A stretch of 64,000 nt of DNA. Origin: Theobroma cacao. Taxonomy: Eukaryota > Streptophyta > Magnoliopsida > Malvales > Malvaceae. Position 1 is the stretch's first letter. Each line of letters begins with the position of its first letter. This document shows positions 23,334-35,209 of the stretch, one piece after another. The stretch lies in assembly GCF_000208745.1 (NCBI RefSeq), contig NC_030854.1, positions 9,665,428 to 9,729,427 of the forward strand, in the 5' to 3' direction. Both the position numbers and the translations under genes were made by a program. The notes under the pieces are model-generated. The model saw nothing but the letters and a program-made list of their open reading frames with translations, was not told the origin of the DNA and searched no databases.

Positions 23334-24170
23334 ATGACAACCATGAATCCACTTTTGATTTTGCTAAACAAATGTACACTCAATGGTGATAACTACACTG
23401 AATGGAAAACAAACCTTAATATCATCCTAAACAATGACAAGATCAAATAAGTTTTTTTTTAGCATGAGCCTACACCACTTGCTATCGAGTCAACTCAACA
23501 AGACATAAAATATCAAAAGAAATGGCAATGTGCAAACGAGTTGGCTAAATGCTATATATTGGCCTTCATGAATAGTATATTATAAAACTAGGACGTGGGC
23601 ATGGGCAATGCTGTTGAAATAATGTTGCACCCACATGAGATTTTTGGTACTAAAACAAGGTTTGCTAAAGTAAGGGTAACCAATGCTTTTAAAGACCTTA
23701 AGCAGAAACTTGGATAACCTATTAGATATTACATGCTGAAAATAATCCCATTCTTAATGAGGTAGAACTACATTGTGCTGAGATAGATGCTGAAACACAA
23801 ATATCTACGATTGTTCATAGCTTGAATTCATCATTTTCATAGTTCAAATTGGATTTTGAACTGCATAGTAGGGATTACACCCTAAGTGGACAAGTGAATA
23901 ATTTGTAAAATGTGGAAAAGGGTCTTGAATTGAGAAAGAAACTTAAAGCACATGTAGTTTCCACTTCTAAACACGAACTTAAGGGTAAAAAGAAGAAATG
24001 TGGAAATGCAAAAAATGCAAAGAGCTTAGTAGGAGCAAAGAAAAAGCCCATGAAAAAGATTATTTCGAAAAACAATACTAAGGGAAAGTGTTTCCACTAT
24101 GGTGAGAAAAGACATTGGAAATGAAACTACAATGTTTACCTTGAAATCTAGAAGAGTAAACAAGTATGAG
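23334..24170 (+). pseudogene. Copia gag, broken
   Basis: From the ATG at 23334: an N-terminal region typical of plant copia gag (LNKCTLNGDNYTEWKTNL). After about 40 codons stops appear. A Lys-rich stretch precedes a decayed zinc knuckle at 24088-24130 (CFHYGEKRHWK, then a stop), with two of the three Cys positions changed to Tyr. Confidence 0.8.
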
Positions 24171-24227
24171 TTTTCTAAATGTATTAGAAGCTTAATTGGT
24201 GGTTGATTCTATGATACATGGATAGTA

Positions 24228-25000
24228 GATTCTGGAGCCACTGACCATGTTCGTAATTCTCTTTAGGGGTTTTAATAAAGGAGAAAACTAACTAAAAGGC
24301 AATTTCAAATGAGGGTGAAAAATGGCACATTTGTTTTAGCACAAGCAGTGGGAGCCATTGTTCTTCAGTTTTCTTATGGTTATAGTTTAATTTTGGAAAA
24401 TGTTTATTACATTTTAGAAACTTATAGAAATTTAATTTTTTTTTTGTTTAATGAAATTTAGATATTTAGTTTATTTTAGTGAGATAGTCAAATATTATTT
24501 GAATAAGGATTTTATTTGTTCTGGAATTGTTAAATATAATCTTTATTTCCTTGAACCTATGACATGTTCTACAAATGATGTAAAAGCAATACGATCTAAA
24601 TTTAAAAGAGTCCAAGAATCTAGCTTAAACCAACACATTTATGACATCTATGTTTGGGTCACATCAATCAACAAAGACTCAATAGGCTTATAAAAGATGG
24701 TACTTGACTAGACATGGTTGAGGGTCCTCTACCAGTATCTCAAGGACAATGGATAATTTCCAATTGGTCAGCACCTAGAAAACCTCAACATAATGGTGTT
24801 GTTGAGAGAAGAAATATGACTCTTTTAGCAAATTTCATATCAATGATGTTAGATGCTAACCTCCTAATCTCACTTTAGAGATATTGCATGCAAACTACTG
24901 CATATTTACTCAACTTTGCACCATTTAAGATATTGCCTAAGACACCGAAGGAGCTGTTAATAGGTCTAAATCATTTGTACGTCATTTGTGAACTTGAGGG
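24228..25000 (+). pseudogene. Copia protease and integrase remnants
   Basis: The aspartic protease motif DSGATDHV is encoded at 24228-24251. Downstream the integrase core is reduced to fragments, the clearest being HNGVVERRNMTLL (about 24788-24826), which carries the catalytic Glu region of copia integrases. The intervening sequence has many stops and frameshifts. Confidence 0.8.
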
Positions 25001-25379
25001 TGTCTTGCACATGTTTTAAAGACTGAGTCCACAAAGACGGAACCAAAGATTGTGGTATGCTTGTTTGTAAGGTATCACAAGGGTACAAAAGGTTATTCCT
25101 TCTATAGTCCTTAAGATAAGAAAGTGTTCATTAAGGCAAATGCTATTTTCTTAGAAGAAAAGTTTGTGAGAAATCACCAACCTATAAGTTAGATAGTCTT
25201 GGAAAAATTGTTTGATTTTTTAGATTCAAGATTTGTTTTTGAAAATGTCATAACACAATCTAGTTCAAGGAATGAATCAAATACACAACTTGAACATGAA
25301 ACAGTGGTGCCTCAACATAGTGTGATGGTTATGAGACAACCTAAAGGATACATGAGTTTGGGAGAAAATATGATTGCAC

Positions 25380-26110
25380 TCTTAGATGAACATGAATATG
25401 ATCCTATTACTTATAAGGAAGCTATTAATGATGTTGATGCCAAAAAGTGGCATAAGGCAATGAAATCTGAGCTGGACTCTATGGACTCAAACAAAGTCTA
25501 GATTTTAGTAGATCTACCTAAAGGGATAAAATGAATAGGATGTAGATTTACAAGAGAAAAAGAGGAAGTGAAGGGAAGGTAGAGACTTTCAAAGCTAGAC
25601 TATTAGCTAAGCATTTTATCTAAAAAGAAGGCATTGATTATAAAGGAACCTCCTCACTGGCTGCTATGCTTAAATTCATCAGGATTGTTTTATCCACAAC
25701 TGCACATCTTGATTATGAGATATGGTAGATGGCTAAACCCTATTGAAAAGAACATTGATTTGGTTCAACAAAAATGTTACATTAAAAAGGGCCACGAGCA
25801 TACAACTTTTGAATTGCATTGGTCCATTTATGGACTTAAGTTAACATCTAGGTCTTGGAATATAAGATTTTATACTATTATCAAATAATATGATTTCCAG
25901 CAAAATGCAGATCAATCTTGTGTTTATAAAAGGATAAAGGATAAGAAGGTTGTTTTCTAGATTCTTTATGTCGATGACATTCTACTCATTGGAAATGATG
26001 TAGGAAGGTTGTCAACAGTTTTGGCTAAAGCAAGAATTCAATATGAAGGACTTGGTAGAAGCTAGCTATGTTCTAAGGATCAAACTTATATAGGATTATA
26101 AGAACACACA
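25380..26110 (+). pseudogene. Copia reverse transcriptase, broken
   Basis: Recognisable by TYKEAINDVDAKKWHKAMKS, a region rich in KGxxKxIGC-type residues, and the catalytic box LYVDDILLIGND at about 25964-26000. Stops and frameshifts interrupt all segments. Confidence 0.8.
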
Positions 26111-26159
26111 AATAGCATTATCTTAGGCAACCTACGTAGATAAAATTTTGGCCATGTTT

Positions 26160-26950
26160 GCTATGCAAGATTCCAAGAAGAGTTTCATGCCCTCTAGACG
26201 TGGAATCAAACTTCTAAAGAGATGTCACCCAAAATTCCATAAGAAATTGAAAACATGAAAAGCATTCCTTATGCATCTACTGTTGGAAGTCTAATGCATG
26301 TTATGCTATGTTCTATGCCAGATATCTGATATGCAGTTGGATTAGTTAGTAGGTTTCAGTTTAATTCGAACATGGAACACTAGACTGTGGTCAAGTGCAT
26401 CTTTAAGTACCTTTGTAGAACAAAGAATTACATGCTTGTGTATTTTGGAAATGACCTTATAGCAATAGGATGCACTGATTTAGATTTTTAGTCTGATGTT
26501 GATTTTAGGAAATTGACATCAAGATCCGTTTTCACCTTGGGAAAAGGAACCATAGTTTGGGTGAGTGTTAAGCAAACTGGTATTACAGACTCTACTCTGA
26601 AGGTAGAGTATGTTGTGTCTTGTGAAGTTGAAAAGGAAGCTGTATGGCTCCACAAGTTCCTTATGGACCTTGATGTGATTCCAGATGTAGACAAACGTAT
26701 TACACTCTATTATGATAATAGTGGACAGTGGTGAATTCAAAAGAACTGTAAAATCATAGAGCAGTAAAACATATTGAGAGGAAGTATCATCTCATTAGAG
26801 AAATCATATAATGTGGAGAAGTACTTGTCATGAAAATTCCAACAAAGTAGAACCTTACTGATCCATTCACATAGACTCTAACACAAAAGAGCTTTGCAAG
26901 TCATTTAAAAGATCTTGGGATGAAGGATATGTCATACTTAGGACAAGTGA
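26160..26950 (+). pseudogene. Copia RNase H, broken
   Basis: Fragments include RSVFTLGKGTIVWVSVKQ, TLKVEYVVSCEVEKEAVWL and KFLMDLDVIPD, matching the usual copia RNase H layout, then LTDPFT and FASHLKDLGMKDM at the C-terminus. Confidence 0.8.
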
Positions 26951-27010
26951 GAGATTATTAGGAATTTGAGAGTATGCTGTCCTGGAAAGCAAGTAAATTT
27001 TCATGATTAT

Positions 27011-27496
27011 ATTCCATTTATTTTATTTGTAATGAAAGTTCATTTTAATAATAAGGCGAATAGTTTGATTTAGGTAAACATTTATTATCTAGTTATAAAG
27101 GTACCATGAGTCTGTTGAGATATTAAAATACATTTATATGAAGAGTCATACATAAAAGACAAGTATTTAATTGAATCTAAAATTGTTCACAGCCTTATAA
27201 TAATGATGGCCAATTTTTTTATGTTAAGGCTATAATGTCAGATTACTTCTAATGAAAATAATATGATTCACTTCAAGGGAATGATGAGTCTCAAATCATT
27301 AAAATGGTTGACTTAGAGTAATGACACTATGACATCAACTGAAATCATGTGAGAATCAAATTTAAGTTTTAACCATTACTTAAATCTTTGTCTCACAGTT
27401 ATGCATTGCTTATGGTATAACTGAAATCTTGATGGATAGTGGACTTGTGTTTTTCTCTCCTTATAATCTTTGTTGTGCCATGGGCATGATGATTTG
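27011..27496. other. AT-rich sequence after the copia relic
   Basis: Possibly the copia 3' LTR, but I found no matching 5' copy and no clear borders. No gene is seen. Confidence 0.4.
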
Positions 27497-27717
27497 TCAT
27501 AACCCAAAACTGAGGGCCATGACTGACGCAAGGGTATCGATGGGTGTGACCCTCTTAACCCTTGCAGCCTAAGATGAACAAATAAAACAATTACTTGGAT
27601 TAACCTTATGGGATTCATCACAATGGAACCTTACATCAAACAAGCATTGACATGTTATATCACATAGGAATATATCATAGTAGTTTGCACACTCACATGA
27701 TCAAAATACAGAAGCAA
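27497..27717 (-). repeat. LTR end fragment related to family B
   Basis: Begins TGTCATAACCC and contains a GGGCCATGACTGACGCAAGGG block resembling the terminal block of family B LTRs in reverse orientation. It is cut off by the LTR starting at 27718. Confidence 0.5.
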
Positions 27718-29079
27718 TGTTGGTCCCATTAGAGTGTTAAAGGTGGGGTGAATGGCACTAAAAATCTTAAAGTCAGCTCCTTTTTACTTGTAGAGCTCTT
27801 AATCAACTAGAGGAAGGAAGGTTTAGAACTTGTTTAAATTAAAGACACCAAGAAAGGAAAGTTAGAGAGAAGTGGACAATGCAAGAGTATTTATAATGTT
27901 TCGGTCCCTTTAGCCTACATCCACTACCTTGATTTCTCAATCAAGGATTTTCAATCCAACTTCACTATACCAGTAGATTTAACAACTTCCATCAAGCTTT
28001 TACAAAGTGAGCTTCTAACCTAAGCTCTAATCATTTATAATAAGCTTTAGAGTGCTTCCCATACTCTAATTTCTTAAAAAAAAAAGGTACAACTTATCAT
28101 CTTTATAGATCTAGAAAGATTATAATCAAGCTCAAACACTTTTCTAAAATAGGAGTGAAGAACAAGTGTTTTTGGTGAAGGTTCTTTGGCTTTTTGTTCA
28201 AAATAGCTCTTTTGTGTTCCAATTTTACTTTTTTGATCGTTAGAGCTTCTTTTATACTTGGGGGGGAGTGCAAATTTTGCTATTCAAATAGATTCTAGCT
28301 GTTAGAAACAACTCTAATGTCATTCTAGCCTTTATTTTGTCTTTTAGTGTTTTAATTCAAAATGGCAGATAAAGTTCGACTAATTGGTTACAAACAAGCT
28401 CTAACTAGTTACAGCTTCTTTGCCTTGCATTGTCTTGTAGCTGCGTACACTGTGTTAATCAATTAAATGAAACTCTAACCGATTACAAACTTTTTGTTTT
28501 CATTTTCCTCTACCTTGTAGTTTTCCTTTAATTGGTTAGCTCTTCCTTTAACTAGTTAAGGCTTCACTTTTCAACCTTAACCGATGACCATCAACTTTAA
28601 TCAATTAGAAAATCTTCTAATTTTGAATTTCTCCATTTTGGCTCCCTTCAACGGTCAACCTTATTACAAATTTGATTTTGGTGCTTGAAGTCACTAGGGC
28701 CTTATGCTCTAACTGATTAACCAAACTCCTTAACTGAGTAACATCACTCTATTTTCAACCTCCAGCACCTCCTTAATTGGTTAAGCCTGGTGCTAACTGA
28801 TTAAAGTTTCTCTGTCTTGCTTTAACTTAGTGCCTAATTATGCCTTAACTAGTTAAGGCTTCCCATTAATCAGTTACAAAAGTTCTATCTTCACTAACCC
28901 ATTTTTCTTTCTCACTTTAATCGATTAACTTTTCCTTAGACTAAGCAAGCATCTTGACTTGCCTCAAGTTACCAATTTTCTTTAGGAAATTAAACTATCT
29001 CCTACACAATTAAATGATAAGATTAAACATTAATGAATAAGGAATGTTTTGTTATTATCAAAAATATATGGAGTCAACA
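27718..29079 (-). repeat. LTR of non-autonomous element (family C-prime), 3' LTR
   Basis: Plus-strand ends are TGTTGGTCCC and GGAGTCAACA. On the minus strand it begins TGTTGACTCC, like the solo LTR at 42316. An A-rich polypurine tract sits just outside its minus-strand start (29080-29098), so it is the 3' LTR of a minus-strand element whose body lies at 29080-31205. It contains the paired-palindrome array at 28381-28960. Confidence 0.75.
28381..28960 (-). repeat. Paired-palindrome array, TAACTAGTTA type
   Basis: At least twelve 10-bp words related to TAACTAGTTA or TAATCAATTA. Six neighbouring pairs start at 28381/28402, 28529/28549, 28578/28598, 28710/28731, 28774/28794 and 28846/28867, which gives spacings of 21, 20, 20, 21, 20 and 21 bp. 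Confidence 0.85.
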
Positions 29080-29098
29080 TTTTTGCTTTTTTTTTTTA
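29080..29098 (-). other. A-rich polypurine tract
   Basis: On the minus strand a purine run (A-rich, with one GC interruption) directly precedes the TGTTGACTCC start of the LTR. It gives the element's orientation. Confidence 0.6.
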
Positions 29099-29524
29099 TG
29101 ATGACAAAACACTTCTAGATTAAGAATGCAATGTTTATATAAGAAAAAAGATTTATCTGCAGCTTTGGGATTACTTCCCCTAAATATGTGCTTCACCTAA
29201 ATATGTGCTCCCCCTAAATATGTGCATTAAGAACAATAAAAATATTCAATATAAAATCATGAAAAGTAAAAGCATTCGATCATGAGAACATATATATATA
29301 TATATACATAAGCATTATTGAGCCATTCAACACAAGTTTTATCATAAAACATAAAACTCAACACAGCATAAAACACATAAACATTGTTTAACACAAAACA
29401 CAACCAAAAAAACATATCTAAAAACAAAGTTTGTTTTTCCTAACAAATTACTTCCTAGCTAATTCCTACTCTTATTCTTTAATTTTTGTCTCCCTTTTTT
29501 TGTCATCATTCAAAAAGGATAATC

Positions 29525-31205
29525 CTATTTAGTTTCAGAAGAGGGTGAGGATTCACCAGTACCAAAATGTGCTTTGAGAGGCTTAGGAGAGGAGCTAGAT
29601 GAGGAATCATAGGATGAAGATGAGGAAGTAGAAGTTGATGAGATAATCTGAGGAGTCTCATGCTTAGAAGGCTGTTGAGTAGTGGTCAGGGCTAGTCTTG
29701 CTGGCTTTTTTATCCTAAAGGTTGTGGTTTTGGTAGCCATTGTCTTTCTGCCTTTGCTAGAAGGTTTTTAAGAAGTTGGTCTAGCAACTGTGATCTTACT
29801 CTTGTCTTGAAATGGCTATGTGATAGTCTCCTCTTATTTCTTTTAGGCTAAGTGGGCCTTTTAATCCATTTTTTCCTTTGCTCTTTGCTAATTAGCTTCA
29901 GCTTCTTTGAGTAATTCATTAATGAATTTAGACACCTTTATCTCTTTTTCATTCAACCTCTCTTTTCCAACTTCTTATTTTTTCTCTACTTCTTCTTCTT
30001 GATAATTTCTCTTTGTGGCTAGTTCTTTTTCTTTTTCCTTCTCTACTTCCATAGCTTTCTTTTTCAAAATTTCCTTTTTCAGTTTGATTCATGTGTGCAT
30101 TTTCAGCTCTTTCATTCTCAATGTCACCTTCACGGTCAGATGAATGTACCTCAAACTACTCTATGGTACTACTTTTGGTGGAAGCACTTGCAACTGTTGC
30201 TTGGTTTTCTAGAGTAGGGAATTTGGTTCCTTTTTCTTAGAGTAGAAGGTCTTCAAGTTATTGTAGCTTTTTTTCAATTTTAACTAGCTTCTTAGCGTGT
30301 TCTGTCAGCTTCCCATCAATTCTCATCAAGAGATTGAATACCATTTCATTGTGAATGGGAGGTTGGATGATTCTTGAGTAAGGGGTAGATGGAATTTCAG
30401 TGTCTGTGGGAAATGATGTGCCTCTTATGAATTTGATGCATTCTTTTTCTTTCCAACTTGTATCCCTTCTTCAACACATTACCCAAGAATATTCCTTGAT
30501 CTTTGTGTTTCATTAAATCAGCTAATCCAAAATCCCTTTTTCTTAATAAGGGATGAGATAATGTTGCCATATGGCAAATTAGCTTTGTCTCCTAAAAATG
30601 TTCCCTTGATTCTTTCAATCATATAACTTGCTACATTTAATGGGATATCATTGAAAGCTAACTCCATCAACCATAGATCTTGCACACTCACACTGTTAAA
30701 GCTACTGCTTCTCTCATGTAGTGTGGTAGTAATAAAGTAGTGAAAATTTCTTAGTTGTGCATTCTTGATGTCACTAACATAGCTCCTAGATGGAAACTTC
30801 TCCTTTTTTCTAGTCGCAATCTCCTAAATATGGTTAGGATCATACTTCTTTGGCATTTTAAATTCACTTACTTCACATTCTATTTTCAAAAATTCTCCTA
30901 AGCTTTTGGCTATGGTCTGAAATTCCTTTCCACTTAGAAAAACATTTAGCCCATAATCTATGTACTTCTCCTGATTAATCAATTCATTTTCATTCAAGGC
31001 AATGCTAGAGTAAAACTCTTTAACCAATGTGGGGCTAAACATCCTATCTCTAAAAGTACTCAAAGTTTTTAGTTTTAATTCATTAAAATATTTCTCTAAA
31101 TCTTTCTTCACAGTAAGTGCTTCATCAAAGCTTAGCTAGTCAAAGAATTTTCCACATGACAAAGTTGTATTTTCTATTTTCTTAAATATATCAGCATGCA
31201 TCCTA
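29525..31205 (-). pseudogene. ORF of a non-autonomous LTR element, possible plant-transposon-protein domain, broken
   Basis: On the minus strand one frame from about 31200 down to 30400 reads, with few stops, a protein with FNELKLKTLSTFRDR, VKEFYSSIALNEN, YIDYGLNVFLSGKEFQTI, then VQDLWLMELAFNDIPLN and LPYGNIISSLIKKKGFW. The layout (FYxx...GxxxxLS...LxxxxLPYGxxI) recalls the uncharacterised 'putative plant transposon protein' domain found in LTR elements lacking pol. Downstream come Glu/Lys-rich, probably coiled-coil sequence and a C-terminal Ser-rich stretch (MATKTTTFRIKKPARLA...SSSS) ending at 29525. Stops include one at 30824-30826. I did not recognise an enzymatic domain. The 5' part is cut off near 31205. 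Confidence 0.6.
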
Positions 31206-31979
31206 TTTCTAAATCGAAAAGTGGAGATGGTACCTTTTCTTGTGGAAACCCTTATAGTGATTGTTGCTTTCTCTATGTGATACCCATGGCATGATGTCCT
31301 CCTTTGTGGATTTGTATGTCATTCGATAATGAGAGTTCCGAATGTTAATTTGATTTAAGGTTGAGTGGAGTCCTACACCCTGTGACCATGTATATGCCCA
31401 CAGGGATGGTGGTAAGTAGGGACTGTGGTTTAATCCCACTTGTGATTCCCGCCTACAATGTAATGATTCCATTTGTTGAGACTACTCTGGATGATGATTA
31501 TGTTTATGATGCCATCCATTGAGATTACTCTGAATGATGATTATGTCTATGATGCCATTCATTGGGAGATTACTTTGGATGATGACTTTGATTCTTCGCT
31601 CGTTGCTCCAGCACGCGTTTGATTTGATTTCGTCTGTTGTCCACTATGTGTGATTTAATTATGTCTAAGGAGGACCACTCAAAGATTGTGATCCAAACCA
31701 TGAGTGATGTAATACTGCCACGGTTGAGCTTAGATAAATTTGATTTGAACTTGATATGACACTCTGGCAACTAAGCATTACCTGTGGACAATAAGCTTGA
31801 ATGGCTTTGAGGATAAGTTCACTGCCATACGTTAGTTGTGGCCACTCCTTAGGGATGCTTGATGTGCCTCTGACATTAGGGATGCTTGTTAGAATATTTG
31901 GTTGCATTGATAGTGCAACATATATATACTTATATATATGCATATATTGTCAATTATATATGTGTATATATTTGATTTA
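31206..31979 (+). repeat. Old LTR-like sequence (family E), left part, with 43-bp tandem repeat
   Basis: No gene is seen. A 43-bp unit (TTGAGATTACTCTGAATGAT...) repeats about 2.5 times at 31476-31590. The segment ends in a TA-rich microsatellite and is interrupted by the LTR at 31980; 34637-35209 may be its continuation. Confidence 0.5.
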
Positions 31980-32679
31980 TGTCACAACCCAAATCTCGGG
32001 CCATGACCCGCGCATGGGCCTAATGGGCATAGCCCACTAAGCCCAAGCAAGCCTTTTTATGCAAACCCGATCATCATTCCCAACCATCATTTCTAAAACT
32101 ACATATTGCAACTCTCAATTTTAAATATTTAAGTAACGTTTTATAGCAATCCAATATTCATATTTGTATTATGCTAACATAGTCTCACTCATTTGCCACC
32201 TTATAGTGGCATCAGTAATCAAATATACATATTTTATTTTTAACATGAATCTTAGTGGTCTTCATTACTTATACATGTACACAAGTATAAGACTCTTGAC
32301 CGTTAGCGAAGTGACCTTAAATGAAGGTACCGCAACAGAGGTGCCATAGTACCTACCAAGAAGACGAGCATATGTGGACAACTCAATCTAGGTCCCAACT
32401 GCCTCCAAATCTAAAAACATAAATTTTAAAAACATGAGTATAAAACTCAGTGAGTGAACATAAGAAGGGAACAAGCAATCAATAGGAAGAATTTAGAAAT
32501 CATGATGCACTTGTTTCAAAAACAATGCAATTGATTTAGTTTCTTACTAAAAACCCCTCATTTCAAACTTTGATCAATAACCTCATAATGTTGCAAAAAC
32601 CCATGATCAGTCCATGAAGTTAAATGGGTGAAAAATATGTCAAAATCAAGCAAGGTAGCAAGCATGGCAGCAAGTTTAT

Positions 32680-33016
32680 CGCTGTAACAAAGTTCATTCT
32701 CGCTGCAGCGAGATTCAAGCAACCAAAAAGAAAGTTTCTCGCTGCAATGAGAAATAGTGTTAGTTTGCATGTGTTTTAATTTTTCTAGTATATATCCCGC
32801 TACAGCAGTCCAATTGACCTGATTTTTAGACCATTAGAAAGCTAAGAGATAGGGCTACAACTTTGATTCTTACTACTTTTCCCAGTTCATAAGGGAAGGT
32901 GGTCAAAATCTTTATCTAAATGAAGGCACTACATCAAAACCTGAGAGTTTCTCGCTGCAGCAAGAAACAGGGCTGGTTTATGCCCTCACCACCCGAGAGT
33001 TTCTCGCTGCAGCGAG
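32680..33016 (-). repeat. GCTGCAGC palindrome words in family B LTR
   Basis: About six words. Those near 32685 and 32706 are 21 bp apart; two more (near 32955 and 33007) lie in the conserved context GAGTTTCTCGCTGCAGC. Confidence 0.8.
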
Positions 33017-33213
33017 ATTCAGGGCAAATGAAAAATAATGGGTTTTCACATGCCACAAAATCCATCCCTACCATATTGCACATCAAAGTGAACACATTGA
33101 TAATAATCAAGTTATCAACATTCAAAACAATCACATATTATAATCATAAACTTGCTATCACATATACATATATAAACATATATAAACAAGTACACCACCC
33201 CACTTCATTCATC

Positions 33214-33375
33214 GTCATAGCTGGGTCATCATCATCATCGGCTTATGCGCACTCCCTACTCGCACATAGCCGGGTCATCATCATCATCAGCTTATGCGCA
33301 CTCCCTACTCACGCATAGCTAGGTCATCATCATTATCGGCTTATGCACACTCCCTACTCACACATAGCAAGGTCA
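33214..33375 (-). repeat. Tandem hairpin repeats, TATGTGCG type
   Basis: Three units of about 49 bp. Read on the minus strand the arms are TATGTG/CGCATA, TATGCG/CGCATA and TATGTG/TGCATA. All can pair when G-U is allowed, and the arms differ between units. Confidence 0.8.
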
Positions 33376-34636
33376 ATATAATCACACAACATTATTCATC
33401 AATGCACAACATATTCATATATATATATATACATACCAACATAATATAGGAGCACATGGATTCATCCTTTTGCACATTTCACATTTTAGCAACATTAAAA
33501 CATTGTATCAAGGTCTTGTTCCCCGACAGACATTTTTAAAGAAAAGTTGGTTAAAATCATTCAAATGTTTTGTGCAAATACATTCACATTCCTAAAACAA
33601 TTTTGAAATGCAAGTTCACTCACCGGTCTTGTTGATTTTTTAATCGATTCTAACTTTGATTATTGCTTCAAACGGACATGTGAGGCCTCGTTGGAACCTA
33701 TACACACACAACATCACAACCAACCCAAATTGGCATTAATAAAATTCTAAAAGCTATTTCTTAACTCAAGTTCAGCTAGTTATTCCTAACTAGCTTTCAA
33801 TCACCATTAGGTGGCTATTTGTTTCACTACTCTAGTCACCTTAAAAATGAATAACAATCTCAACAATGGATTAACTCACCACTCCAATCATCAACCATTA
33901 TCAACAACTTGAAAATTTAACCTAATTCATTACTTACCTTGGTGGTTTTTTGTAGTTGAATTCTTTTTCAAAAGCTTCCAAGCTACTATGGCAAGTCTCT
34001 CTTTCTCTCTCTAAAACTTTCAACTAGTGAGAGAAAGTGCTGAACAAAGACTTTTGAGGGTTTTAAGGTGGGAGAGTGAAAAAGCATAAAAAGTTATATG
34101 AAAAAGTGCTCAAAGCATGAAAATTGAAGCTAGAGAGAGAAAGTTATGGAAGCTTTAAGGGAGGCTTCCATGGAGGATGAAGAAACGTGAAATGGGAGGA
34201 AGAAGAAACAGAAAAAGCTGCTGGAGCTCAGATATTTATGCTTCAAGTTAATCCAAATTTCCATCGAAATTACCAAAATGCCCTTAACATGGTGGCTTTG
34301 TCTTCCTCCCATCTTTTGTGCAACCTTTTAGCTCTTTTAACACCGAAACAAAGTCCATAATAGTCTAAAGGTACTCGGATTCACGAAACTTAAAAATTTA
34401 GACTCGAGATGCAAAATGACCATTTTGCCCCTATGGTGGAAATTATCATTATTTTTATCTTCCTCATTTATTTACCATCATAAACATCATTCATTCATTC
34501 CTTAGGCCTATTTAGACCTTAATAGCATAAAAAAAACCCACTGTGGGAGCTCACCAAGAGAAATTACGAAATTACCCCTATTCTGCATTATCGCATCTAC
34601 TTCTAGTTATGTGCCTATGGAGATCGAGATTTCACA

Positions 34637-35209
34637 AGTTCACTTCTGAATTACCCTTTTAACTCAGTAATCAACCTCAATTGGCATCCGTAAACTTTAT
34701 TAGCCACCGTATCAAAATACAGGGTACTACAATTTATCTACACTCCTCACTGGGTATTAGATGACTTACCTATTTATTGTACCATGTGCAGATAAATAAG
34801 CCATGGGATTGAATAGCAAGGGTTGTCTTTTAAAGGACCAATTTTTTGCCTCCAATAGGTTTCCATTCCAACATGTCCACTTTGCTGAGTCTATAAAGTA
34901 ATAGCTTCTACATTCGATTTAATTGTGATGTATGTAGGTAAGATGTTGCCATTTGAAATTGTGCAAAGGTTTTAAGGTAGCTTGTTGGCCAATGTATGGC
35001 CTTATGAATATTGTACTAAGCATCGTGTATGAACAATATCCCAAATGAAACTCTTATGTTTTTGCATTTAATTTATATTTTGAAACATTTTTCTTCGAAT
35101 CCTTTGGCTAATGACGTATGGCATTGATTCGAATTTCTAAGGCTTGGTCAGGTCTTGTGGGTTTCACCCATTAGCCTCATGCACCAGTCATGACTCCTTG
35201 TTTTTGATC
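34637..35209 (+). repeat. Old LTR-like sequence, right part
   Basis: No gene is seen. Near 35135-35205 a block (AAGGCTTGGTCAGGTC...CACCAGTCATGACTC) resembles the 3' terminal block of family B LTRs, so this is probably the end of a diverged plus-strand LTR. Confidence 0.5.

Larger units (their letters stand above)
22811..27010 (+). mobile_element. Decayed Ty1/copia element
   Basis: A plus-strand copia relic with gag, protease, integrase, RT and RNase H in that order (integrase before RT, diagnostic of copia). Bases 22811-23333 look like LTR/leader sequence, but I could not fix LTR borders. Every domain is interrupted. The end of the coding region is near 26960 (GMKDMSYL), followed by AT-rich sequence. 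Confidence 0.85.
31980..34636 (-). mobile_element. Family B LTR, minus strand, apparently solo
   Basis: 2,657 bp from TGTCACAACCC to the plus-strand end TTTCACA (TGTGAAATC on the minus strand). It has no primer site or polypurine tract on either side. Flanks ATTTA and AGTTC do not form a clean duplication (3 of 5 match), so inter-element recombination or decay is possible. It contains palindrome words at 32680-33016, hairpin repeats at 33214-33375 and good donor-like sites (AAG|GTAAGT at 33940-33932 and CCG|GTGAGTGAAC at 33626-33614). Confidence 0.85.

Noticed and set aside
31975..34641. Target duplication of the LTR at 31980-34636
   Set aside because: Flanks ATTTA and AGTTC agree at only three of five positions, which is not enough to claim a duplication.
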